Shown in pieces: positions 54,194 through 64,000 of a stretch of 64,000 nucleotides of DNA. The DNA comes from Pardosa pseudoannulata (Eukaryota > Arthropoda > Arachnida > Araneae > Lycosidae): contig CM063502.1 of assembly GCA_032207245.1 (NCBI GenBank), positions 70,974,116-71,038,115 on the forward strand, in the 5' to 3' direction. A program made the translations under genes and the position numbers. Numbering within the stretch: the first letter of the stretch is position 1; each line of letters opens with the position of its first letter. The notes below the pieces were generated by a model. The model saw only the letters and a program-made list of their open reading frames with translations. It was not told the origin of the DNA and did not search any database.

Positions 54194-55946
54194 TTAACCC
54201 TAGAACCACAGGAGTTTTGATATGCCTAAAACCACGGATTGGGTCAAATTGACTCCGATTAATATAAACCTGTGTAGTTATACAAAAAAGTACTCTGCAT
54301 TTATACGGAATTGGCATTTATCCATTTTTAGACATTAAATTGTTATACTATATGAATATATATATATATTGCAACACAGAAATTTTTAAATGGTTAGAAA
54401 AGTATATTGACAACATTAATTGAAATATTTATGTTTCTTACCAGTGCAGATTTCTTGCTTATTTTATTAGCGGTTTGGACAATTTTTTATATATTTTGTA
54501 TACTTCTGTCATACCGATATTTTGCAGTGAGAACAAATAACCTACAGTTCTGTTTCTACTCTTTAAAGCTTGGTAACGAACTCTTTTTTTCATCTTCACA
54601 TATTCTTCAGTATTATCAGCTTTTGCCTTTGTATGTGACTGGTATTATTGTTTATGAATATGATATGTAGTACGCAATCCTTCAATTGTTGTTGAAAGTA
54701 TTATCTCCAAAATTTTATTCCAGTAACTTCTTTGATTAAAATGCATGAAATAATACCAGCATATTATAGAGTACATGAGCCAGTCCTCCTTTATCCTGCC
54801 TTCACAGAATATTTCTGAGCTATTTGGCATTGACAACGACAATAAATTTTGTTTAGTTTTAAAATAAGGTTTTAGAAAGCAAGCTTTTTGGAATACTTAT
54901 TGTCAATATAGATTGTAGGTGGAAGAGAGCTCAATAAGACATTTTTACTTTTTTTTTTCTTTTTTTTTTTTTTTGATAGACTGTCAAAATTATGCTATAA
55001 TGTTTGAGCAAAAATGTATCATATGAAAGGCAACTTTACATTTTTCACATATACAGGTAATTCTCTCAGATACAATTTCATTCCCAGTTAGATTAGTCTT
55101 CTTAGTTTTTTAACATTTGGAGCAGTTTCAGTGTTGTGAAAAACTTATCTGAAGTGATATATGTTCCTTTATTTTAGAAAGGTTCTGTCAAACTCAAAAC
55201 AACGTATTTGGAGATAGTAGAGTTTTAAGGATGTTTCTCATCTTTACGCAGATATAAAAAATCAATGGCATTCATTTTTTAAAATCGTATATTAATGTGA
55301 ATGAACTAAACTTTCAAATTGGCAATGGAAACAATTCAATACGAGCAGACTTTAGATTCTATTCGATAGTCCAAAACCACAAACAGTGGAGAGTGCAATT
55401 CAAGCACACTAACCAGAGGCATTTTCTCCATACACAGTCATAACGAGACGTCTTCAGTGTATGAAAAACAATTATTTTCAGTTCAAAGGAACGTATGTTA
55501 AAAATGTTTCTAAGGTTAATTTAATCTGCAACACTGCCTACTGCCACTACAATAAAATCCTGAGCAGTTCTTTTGTTATAAATAACAACTCTCCGATTCC
55601 CCTGCCCTTGTAAGTTGGCCATTTGACCTTGATGTATTGTCCTACTCACATATGGACAATGAAAAGAAAATTATAAAAGCACTTCCTATTCCAGGAATCA
55701 TTTAATTTCAAAATTCGGGTTTGCGATTATATTCTGGTCAAAATGACCAATATCGTGGTTTTAGGTATAAGTATTGAAAACAAAAACTAATAAGTATTTA
55801 ACGTATGATATTTTTATGGATTGTAACTGGAATAAAATTAGGTAAAGTCAAGAAATTTTTTCAATTCCATTAGTAAATTTTTGAGAAAATTGTAAACAAA
55901 ATTGATTTTGGGTCAAAATGACCCAAGCCCGTGGTTCCAGTGTTAA
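54194..55946 (-). mobile_element. Degenerate piggyBac-family transposon with TTAA ends
   Basis: TTAA at 54194-54197 and 55943-55946 bounds 1745 bp. The left end reads CCCTAGAACCACAGG and the right end, on the minus strand, CACTGGAACCACGGG. A second, inner inverted pair is present: GCCTAAAACCACGG with GGGTCAAATTGAC on the left and ACCTAAAACCACG with GGTCATTTTGACC, minus strand, on the right. CCCTAGAA termini at TTAA sites are diagnostic of piggyBac. A decayed zinc-finger-like transposase C-terminus lies on the minus strand near 54990-55130. A long T run (54948-54974) interrupts the interior. No intact transposase frame remains. Confidence 0.88.
54990..55138 (-). pseudogene. piggyBac transposase C-terminal remnant
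   Basis: The minus strand encodes NCSKC, a stop, then KTKKTNLTGNEIVSERITCI and CEKCKVAFHMIHFCSNIIA. The spacing C-x2-C ... C-x-C-x2-C-x-V ... H/C resembles the cysteine-rich C-terminal finger of piggyBac transposases. Stops within the segment show it is dead. The catalytic DDD core could not be recognised upstream, where frames are broken. Assignment rests on the cysteine pattern together with the TTAA-flanked inverted ends. Confidence 0.6.
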
Positions 55947-57483
55947 ATAAAGAAATGCAACCATTGTTGTATTTGTTGACAATTTAATACTTTTTAACTA
56001 AGTACTTATTTTATACTTATTTGTTTGTTTAATACATTTTTAATACTCCTAGGTCTCTTTACACTCTTAATATCACTTTACACCATCCTCTTTCGGGTAC
56101 TCAGTTTTAATTTTTCCTTTAATACAATGTGCAAACATAAAATTATTTGTTCAGTAAGTTGTCAATTCAATCAATCAACAAAATAATGCTCAGTATGTCC
56201 AAAGTTTGCTTAATATAAATAATAATAAGTGAAAATTAGGAGAAAATATTCAAAATAACACCCAAGAAATCTTTTAAAAATTAACTTAAAATAAATATAA
56301 ACTTAATTTAAAAACAAATAAATTTAATGTATACAAGTTTTATAAATTTAAGTAATGGGAGAGGGTATTTACACATTTTAAAGCTGTTTCTAAATTATAT
56401 AATTAATGTTTAATATTTAAAGACAATTTTTTTAATGTTTAATGTTTAAAGTCTGTATATATTTTAAAAACTATAAATCAGAAAAGAGAGCTAGATCTGC
56501 ATCTTGGTTAAAAAAAGAAAAAAAAATTCCAACATGAGGTAGCACAATGAGAAATCACAATGCAAATTTATAATCCTGAAAAAGCTTCATATTGAACATC
56601 TAAAAAATAATCTCTACATTTAAAACATTGAAATACCTCAAATTATTTTGAAACTTGTAAACAACCTCAGTAATCTGCAAAACTGCTTTGTTATATCCAT
56701 GTTGATAATCATAAAACATGTTTTAGTACCAAGTAAAAAACAAATTTCATTTAATAAAATATCATAAATATGTGCTATTAATTAAAATATCGCAAGGAGA
56801 AATGTATTTTTATAGAATATTCAAGTAAAGCATTTATTATAATTAATAATCCTAAGTAGCCGAAATTCTGCTAAAGGCTATCATTATTCATTTTTATAAA
56901 ATAAAGTTAAATTTCCAATCATTTATAAAAGAGTACATCCCTACTAACTGAATTATGGATAATAATGAATTATTGCTTATTAAACACTAGAAGCTCTAAG
57001 CTTTCTCTTTACCTAACATCTCCCTTCACCAACAGAGGTCAAATTGACCACTAAATGAGTTAAATATATTTTTAATTGTAAGTGTTTGACACAATTTTCT
57101 AATTTTTTAAATTAACTTTAAGTGTTAATAATTTATACAAAAAACAAAACTTGTTTTTCCAGAATTTTTTTTATTTTTTTAATACATTTTCACTTGCCTT
57201 ATTTTAAACATATTTTATTCTTGTGTATAAATTTCACAGAAAACTTTTTTTCACCTTAGATGTGCCCATAATTCGAACTTTTTTTACACACTTGTGTACA
57301 TATGTTTATCTTACAAAGCCCAATCAATTGATGTTTTTTTTTCTTGATACTGGATTTGGAAAATTCTAATCCTAATTTTCCCAATTTTGAGATTTTATTC
57401 CTTATGAATCTCTCTTACTTATTTCACTAATTGAAGTAAAGATTGATATGTTGTAATGTTTCTACCACACCATTTTTTTATAG
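55947..57483. other. AT-rich stretch with a possible piggyBac-like end
   Basis: Mostly featureless. At 57035-57063 GAGGTCAAATTGACCACTAA, then ATGAGTTAA, resembles an isolated piggyBac-type terminus ending in TTAA (57060-57063), but no partner end was found. Confidence 0.4.
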
Positions 57484-57609
57484 ATACTTAGCTATTCAAC
57501 CCTGCCAAATCCAGCACATTTTAAAACAGATGCACTGGCAATCTCCGTGAAACAGCTCGAACAGAATATATGCGAGCCATCTAATCAACAATATCCACTC
57601 CTCATTTAG
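57484..57609 (+). CDS. Terminal exon candidate (41 codons plus stop)
   Basis: A good acceptor (CTACCACACCATTTTTTTAT then AG) is followed by an open frame ILSYSTLPNPAHFKTDALAI, SVKQLEQNICEPSNQQYPLL and I, ending at TAG (57607-57609). The composition is balanced, unlike AT-driven chance frames. It begins in phase 0, compatible with the candidate at 37372-37429. An AATAAA lies at about 57833. No domain recognised. Unproven without transcripts. Confidence 0.33.
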   Translation: MLSYSTLPNPAHFKTDALAISVKQLEQNICEPSNQQYPLLI

Positions 57610-57920
57610 TTTTGTTGTAAAACTCTCTTATTTCTGGCAGCTTTTTATTATTTTTTTTTTAAATATTTCTTTAATAACGTAATATGCAGAGAAAACAAAT
57701 ACTTCATGAGAAAGAAAACACGTGGAATCTTCTTTAATGTACTAATGGTCAATATGACTGTTCGTGCCTCGTCTAGGTATAACTAAAAATAACTTCGCTG
57801 ATTTTATTTCAATTCGATTCTTAATCGGTACCAATAAAGACCAAGTTTTTCCAAACCAACTGAAAAAAAATCTGACTTTCTATACTATATATATAGTTAC
57901 ACTACTATAGATAGCTTTCC
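57610..57920. other. AT-rich stretch, possible polyadenylation signal
   Basis: AATAAA occurs near 57833, about 225 bp after the stop of the candidate terminal exon, and could serve as its polyadenylation signal if that exon is real. Otherwise nothing recognised. Confidence 0.3.
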
Positions 57921-58298
57921 ATGAATCCAGCCTGAAATAGAGAAAAAGGACCGTTCAAGTAAATTATTTTAGAATATTCGTGCTATTTATTTTAATATTT
58001 TTTCTCACATATATTGTTACAATATTTACAACATACGATATATATTTAAATAATATTGTAATAAATTACCCTAATTCATTGAAGTAAAAACAAAACAGAA
58101 TTTTATGAATCCAGTCTGAAATAGAGAAAAATGACAACCCTGTCAATTTTAGTGTTCAAATTATAGGAAAATTCGTGCTATTTATTTTAATATTTTTTTC
58201 TCACATATATAGTTACAATATTTACAACATATGATATATATTTAAATAATATTGTAATAAATTACCCTAATTCATTGAAGTAAAAACAAAACAGAATT
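57921..58298 (+). repeat. Tandem duplication, 184-195-bp unit, two copies
   Basis: ATGAATCCAG(C/T)CTGAAATAG starts copies at 57921 and 58105; both end AAGTAAAAACAAAACAGAAT. The last 135 bp of each are almost identical, while an early segment (about 57945-57975 versus 58130-58168) has diverged and differs in length. The uneven divergence suggests gene-conversion-like homogenisation of the 3' part. Confidence 0.93.
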
Positions 58299-58619
58299 GA
58301 TATGATATATAAATTATAATACAAGCAAATACAATTCAATTCTGAAATATTTATTGAATTTATTTAGATCCTTAAAGAATTAAAAATATAAACATTTTTC
58401 TACGTGCACAATTTTTAGTGATTTTTGGTGTAAGATTACTACGAAAGAAATTATTTTAATTAAATTTTCTCTCTAAGATAAAAAAAATTAACTAATTTGG
58501 AATTTAAATGATTCTAAATTTAAAGACCTGTAAATTATTAAGTAACAAAACTTAAAATAAAGATAAGATGTTCGTACAAATAAAAACATAATGCATGCAA
58601 ATTAACAGAATTAAATATT

Positions 58620-61600
58620 AAAAAGCTCCGTGTTCAACACAAAAGTATAAATACCATAACTTTAATGCGACGATAATTGTGTTTTTATGTCTTTCTGTCA
58701 CTATTCAACTAATTTTATTTCTTACGAAGTTATTTCGTTTCAAATATTTTGCCACATCCTCTCCTTTAAAATCAAGTGTTATAGACTCATTAAAACTCTT
58801 GTATTATTTATTTATCCTTATTTTTACGAAAGACAACATTAATTATCAGACATTATCAACAGTTCTCATTAAACGGAGTTGATTCAAAGTTCTTTTAGCA
58901 AGCTAAAAACTATCGATAAAACCTTATTTTAACACGCAACATAAATAACTTGGAGCCATTATTATCGCAATCAAACTCTGAATTTTAATACTTTGTCTAA
59001 ACAGTAAAATTTAATATTATTAATAAATAATATTTATTTGTAAAGAAATCAGTTCTATTTACGAGCGGTTGATGGGAAAGAATGATTTTAATGCTCACAT
59101 TAAGAGCGCTGCTCAAAGTGAATTTGAAGTGAAACGAGGCTGTTTTTTTTTCATTAAGGCAATCTTGAACTAAAGAATAATTTTTATTTTAATAGTAATG
59201 GTTCATTTGCTTTTAATGTAAAATGTTTCAAATATTTTATACTAAAAGAGGACATTAACTTTGATAATGCAATAAATATTGTTTAAAAACAGTCATAAGC
59301 CAAAAGATCAAAGATATATTATACGAAATATTTTTACAAAAGGTGCATATTTGTTATAACTCTACGCAAAAATATACTTTAAAGAAAAATAATTAAAGTA
59401 TGAACATGTGTGTGAAAAAAAAATAGGATGTGATTAGATAATTAGGGTACATAATTTAATACAATTTTCTGCTCTATTTGAAAATCACTTTTTGAAGTAT
59501 TTATGTGATTTATTTTCTTATAAAATTGCAATTACATTTAAGAGTAATATTGTTTTAAATAAATCATATAATATAAAGTTTCCTGATAGTAATTAAAAAG
59601 ATAATTAGTAAGTGGTATGTGAAAGTAAAAACTAAAGATTTAAAAATATTTTAGAAAATTATCTATTAAAGCTATAGTAGAGATATAATTTTCTTATAAA
59701 ATAACAGTAAAACAAATACAAAAAAGTATAATCTAAGTTGAAAAAAAGTAAGTTGATGTATGAAGAGAAATCATACATAATTGCAGTATTTAAGTTTAAA
59801 TGATCTGTATTTGATATAGGAACACACATATGATATTATTTTAATGTAATCAGAATTCTGTTTTCATGTTATTCAGTTTCATTTAAAATTACTTTGCGAA
59901 ATTAAACATTTTCGTGCCTATATTTTTTAAATCAAATATGGATTCATTAAAAGTCCTGCATTATTTATTTATATTTATTTTATAGAACGAAAACGTTGAT
60001 TAACAGACATTATCCACATTTCCCATGACACAGAATTGATTCAAAGATTGTTTAGGAGTATAAAAACTACGAACAAATAGCTTGACACTAAACATAAATG
60101 ACATCAAGCCATTATTATAGCATTCTAATTCTGATATTTAATACTGCATTTAAACAGTAAAGTTTAATATTAAAACAAATAATACTGATTCCTAAAAAAC
60201 ATTTCTATTTACGGGCGGTTATTGATAAAAGAATGCAATATTGTTCACATTAGTATCACTGCTCAAACTGAACAAAAAGTGTTATTGTCTTTCACTAACT
60301 AAGAGATAGTATTTATTTTAATACTAATGAATAATTTATGTTTAATGTTAAACGTTTCAAGTATTTCCTACTAAAAGAGGTCATTAGGTTTCATACAAAA
60401 ATAATATTATTTGAGTTCAGTCTAAAGCCAAAGGATCCAAGAATTATTACAGCTAATTTTGAACTGATAAAAACTGATCCTTTAACTATTTATCAATTAC
60501 TGCAATTATCAATTATAAATTTTTATCAATTGTGTTTTCACATCAATTTTTCAACTTAACTTTTTGTCAAAAAATTTATAGTTTCAAATATTTTCAAAAA
60601 TTCATTCCTTTAAAATCGAGTTCTTCGTGTTTATAATATACAGGTTCAAGTTTTCTGGACTTTATATAATTGTCTATCTATATTTTGTAGAAAACAATTT
60701 ACTACTAAACATTAAAAGCAATTCCTTTTAACAGATTTGATTCAATGTTTGTTTTAGCAAACTAAGAACTATCAATAAAATCTTATTTTAGTACGATGCA
60801 TATATAATTTAGAACCATAATTACCGTATTTCAATTCGAAATGTTAAAAATGAATTTAAACAGTAAAATTCAATATTATTAAATAAAAGTTATTTTAAAT
60901 GAAATCAGTTGTATTGACTAGAGTCCGCTTGGAAAGAAAAATTTTATTACTCACATTAATAACACTACTTAAAAATAAAAACAAAGTTAATTAAAAATTA
61001 TACAAATTATTAAATACAAGATACTAATAAAATTCAAAATGTAAATAGATTTTTACTCATACTGTATTTGTTAATTAAGGAGATTTTCTGAGAAAGATAT
61101 ATTTTGGTTAATTTCTGCGCATTAATAAAAACTCTCATAACTTACCTAAAGTAAAAATACTCTCAATTTAAGCTATGTGAAAATGATATATATTTTATGT
61201 TTATTAATCAAATAAACATAAAATATAAATCAGGTTGATTTATTGATAACAACTTGATTGATTACAGCAACATTTGATTTCATGCAAATACACAGGAGAA
61301 AAAACTTAAATACAAATGTTCAACTCAAGAATATAAACACTATAAATTTATTCGTTAAATAATATGGCTTTTATGCATTATACTCATTTTGCGGAACTCT
61401 CTCTTTGCTTGCGGATTTATTTCATTTAATATATTTTGCCATCTAATTTCCTTCAATGGTAGGTTATATGCATATTTAACAAAAATTCATTACAATATTT
61501 ACCACTTTTTTGTAGAAATAAAACGTTTATTATTAAACATTTTAAATAGTGTATTTGTATAACACATACAAATAAACATTATTTCAAATTAAATGAAATA

Positions 61601-61997
61601 AATTTGATACATGAACGTATATGATGTCATTTCAATATTGTAAGATTTGAGTTTTCATGTTTTTATGATTCACTTTAAATTATTTTATTCAATGCAATAT
61701 TTTGTTGTCTAACTTTTTTCAAAGCAAGTATTAAGGGTTCATTAAAATGCTTCTACTGTTCATTTATCTTTATTTTGTGGAAATAAAACATTAATAATCA
61801 GACAGTTTTCATACTATGCAATTGATTCAAAGTTTTTTTTAGCAAATTAAAACTTTATTTTTATAAGTAATAAAAATGACTTGAAAACATTATTATCATC
61901 ATCTATTTCTGAACTTTGATGTTGGGTTTAAACAGCAAAATTTAATATTATTAATGAATAATAGTTATTTATAAAAAAAATCATTGTAATCGCGTGC
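58620..61997 (+). repeat. Degenerate higher-order repeat, units of about 0.7-1.2 kb
   Basis: An ordered set of blocks recurs with heavy divergence: TTTCAAATATTTTG, a TTCATTAAAA(C/G)T block, ACATTAATTATCAGACA, GATTCAAAG with TTTAGCAA, a CCATTATTAT block, TTTAAACAGTAAA(A/G)TTTAAT and CGGTTGATGGGAAAGAATG. The GATTCAA(A/T)G anchor lies at 58881, 60038, 60739 and 61824, and a partial extra copy lies near 61428-61560. Frames at 58679-58882 and 60338-60559 fall within it and are not conserved between copies, so they are not genes. Family unknown. Confidence 0.8.
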
Positions 61998-63250
61998 AGA
62001 TAGTGTTGAATAAAGAATTTCTGTCGCTCATATTAACAAACACCCATGTTAAATGTGAATAATAAATGAAACGAGATTTTTTTTCTTCAGTGGCAATCAT
62101 AAACTAATAAATTTTTCTCAACAATAAAATTGCATTGATAGAGTGAAATTTATTATTGTTAATAAATAATATTTTAAAATAAAGTAAAGAAATCAGTTAG
62201 GAGCGGTTGATGGGAAAGAATGATTTTATTGTTCAAATTAACAGAGCTGTGTATAGTGTTGAATAAAGGATTTCTGTCGCTCATATTAATACCCATGTGA
62301 AATGTGAATAATAAATGAAACGAGATTTTTTTTCTTCAATGGCAATCATAAACTAATAAATTTTTCTAAACAATAAAACTGCATTGATAGAGTGAAATTT
62401 ATTATTGTTAATAAATAATATTTTTAAAAAAAGTAAAGAAATCAGTTAGGAGCGGTTGATGGGAAAGAATGATTTTATTGTTCAAATTAACAGAGCTGTG
62501 TATAGTGTTGAATAAAGGATTTCTGTCGCTCATATTAATACCCATGTGAAATGTGAATAATAAATGAAACGAGATTTTTTTTTCTTCAATGGCAATCAAA
62601 AACTAATAATTTTTTCTAAACAATAAAATTGCATTGATAGAGTGAAATTTATTATTGTTAATAAATAATATTTAAAAAAAAGTAAAGAAATCAGTTGGGA
62701 GTGATTGATGGGAAAGAATGATTTTATTGTTCAAATTAACAGAGCTGTGTATAGTGTTGAATAAAGGATTTCTGTCGCTCATATTAATACCCATGTTAAA
62801 TGTGAATAATAAATGAAACGAGATTTTTTTTTCTTCAATGGCAATCAAAAACTAATAAATTTTTCTAAACAATAAAATTGCATTGATAGAGTGAAATTTA
62901 TTATTGTTAATAAATAATATTTTAAAATAAAGTAAAGAAATCAGTTAGGAGCGGTTGATGGGAAAGAATGATTTTATTGTTCAAATTAACAGAGCTGTGT
63001 ATAGTGTTGAATAAAGGATTTCTGTCGCTCATATTAATACCCATGTGAAATGTGAATAATAAATGAAACGAGATTTTTTTTTCTTCAATGGCAATCAAAA
63101 ACTAATAATTTTTTCTAAACAATAAAATTGCATTGATAGAGTGAAATTTATTATTGTTAATAAATAATATTTTTTTAAAAAAGTAAAGAAATCAGTTAGG
63201 AGCGGTTGATGGGAAAGAATGATTTTATTGTTCAAATTAACAGAGCTGCT
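61998..63250 (+). repeat. Young tandem array, about 250-bp unit, about five copies
   Basis: GCGGTTGATGGGAAAGAATG or its near variant marks unit starts at 62201, 62450, 62699, 62949 and 63200, giving periods of 249, 249, 250 and 251 bp. A partial unit precedes and another follows. Copies differ by only a few substitutions and by length of A and T runs. Each unit contains two related sub-blocks (GTTGATGGGAAAGAATG... and GTTGAATAAAGGATTTCTG...), matching two different units of the older repeat upstream. The last copy leaves the array consensus at CAGAGCTGCTAAAAGTGAAT and resembles the ancestral form near 59110. Non-coding. Confidence 0.95.
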
Positions 63251-63950
63251 AAAAGTGAATGAGAGAGAAAAAGAAATTATTTTTTCATACTTTCTCTTAT
63301 CGCTTTAGATCAATGATATAAACAAAACAAGAAAACCACTTGTTGGTAAACAGGTGCATGCCTTGTCTTGCCCCTTGTGCAGTATAGAATGTGTGGGGTG
63401 GGTTTAAGGTCATCTAAAAGCGAGTTTACCAAGCTATGTTTAGCGGTCTAAAAATAGATCACTGGGCGCTAATGGGTTAATCGTGGTTAGCCATTAAACG
63501 ACATTGTGATTCCGGCCCTTAAAACAGTACATTATGTGCCTATAAAAGTGATGTCCCCAAAAAAATATTTTGATGAAGAATTTTTATGACTTATATATTT
63601 GAAGAAATGCGTAAAAACTGTGTAGAAAAATAAATATATTAAAATAAATTTATTTTAATTTTCTATTTAAAATTAGCAATATGTGTTTATCGTGACGTTG
63701 CGCACGTCACATTATCATTTGTAAGTCTTAAGACACTACAGCTCGTGACCACCTTGGGAGTTGAAAAGATTAGATAGGGTTAATCATGTAAATACTGCAT
63801 GACTATTCTTTTTAAACTGTGCACGTGCAAAATGAATGCCAGGAAAGTTCCCCGATCGCGTGATGATTGATAACCACCCACAAGATCCCTGTTATCGATT
63901 TATCACGAGGTTGGTTTCTTCTAGAACTCTTTCCGCAGTCTAACAAAGAG

Positions 63951-63951
<1 letters not shown>
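63251..63951. other. GC-richer non-coding segment with short palindromes
   Basis: Contains TGTGTGGGGTGGGTTTAAGG, the shared segment at 63460-63506, a GTGACG-TTGCG-CACGTCAC hairpin near 63691-63709, GTGCACGTGCA near 63820 and TTCTAGAA near 63919. These motifs and the higher GC are compatible with a regulatory or repeat region. No frame or element is recognised. Confidence 0.4.
63460..63506 (+). repeat. Dispersed repeat segment shared with 17626-17671
   Basis: GGGCGCTAATGGGTTAATCG and the following TGGTTAGCCATTAAACGAC correspond to the segment described at 17626-17671. The similarity is confined to about 46 bp. Confidence 0.5.

Positions 63952-64000
<49 letters not shown>
63952..64000. repeat. 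(TA)n microsatellite, cut by window end
   Basis: TA tract that continues past the right window edge. Confidence 0.95.

Overview
The window reads as a strongly AT-rich animal genome, in a region that is intronic or intergenic. No complete protein-coding gene could be supported. Most open frames longer than about 60 codons are translations of (TA)n microsatellites (alternating Tyr/Ile) or chance frames in AT-rich DNA. A tRNA-derived SINE family with A and B boxes, relics of mariner and piggyBac transposons, a non-LTR retrotransposon relic, a solo LTR and very long (TA)n arrays together point to a metazoan. The SINE and LTR character made me think of an arthropod, perhaps a spider, but that is a guess from general familiarity. 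Nothing in the window proves it.

Layout. 0-7.9 kb: unique AT-rich DNA with three large microsatellites. 8.0-9.4 kb: a deleted mariner element, then the 3' part of a LINE reverse transcriptase whose tail runs straight into a (TA)n array. 13.0-15.0 kb: three weak, phase-compatible exon candidates. 15.7-16.9 kb: a 530-bp (TA)n array followed by two SINEs in opposite orientation. 19.25-20.53 kb: two non-autonomous DNA transposons nearly end to end, the second piggyBac-like. 28.0-31.0 kb: further microsatellites and a four-copy ~250-bp tandem repeat that has captured a SINE tail. 36.6-37.3 kb: a solo LTR inside a (TA)n array, with an exon candidate just downstream. 42.2-43.1 kb: a 500-bp (TA)n array abutting an unclassified 421-bp insertion with 8-bp flanking repeats. 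43.9-47.1 kb: a diverged dispersed duplication with SINEs between and near its copies. 49.5-52.5 kb: the best-preserved SINE, a near-perfect 24-bp-arm hairpin and a possible MITE. 54.19-55.95 kb: a degenerate piggyBac element with TTAA ends. 57.5 kb: a terminal-exon candidate. 57.9-63.25 kb: tandem repeats at several scales, ending in a ~250-bp-period array.

The genes do not form a pathway. The story is one of repeat turnover: retroelement tails meeting (TA)n arrays, LTR insertion into such arrays, capture of a SINE fragment into a tandem repeat, and formation of a young satellite by unequal exchange between older units. I found no novel multi-gene system. The items most worth checking are the 51.2-kb hairpin, the exon candidates and the chimeric satellite.
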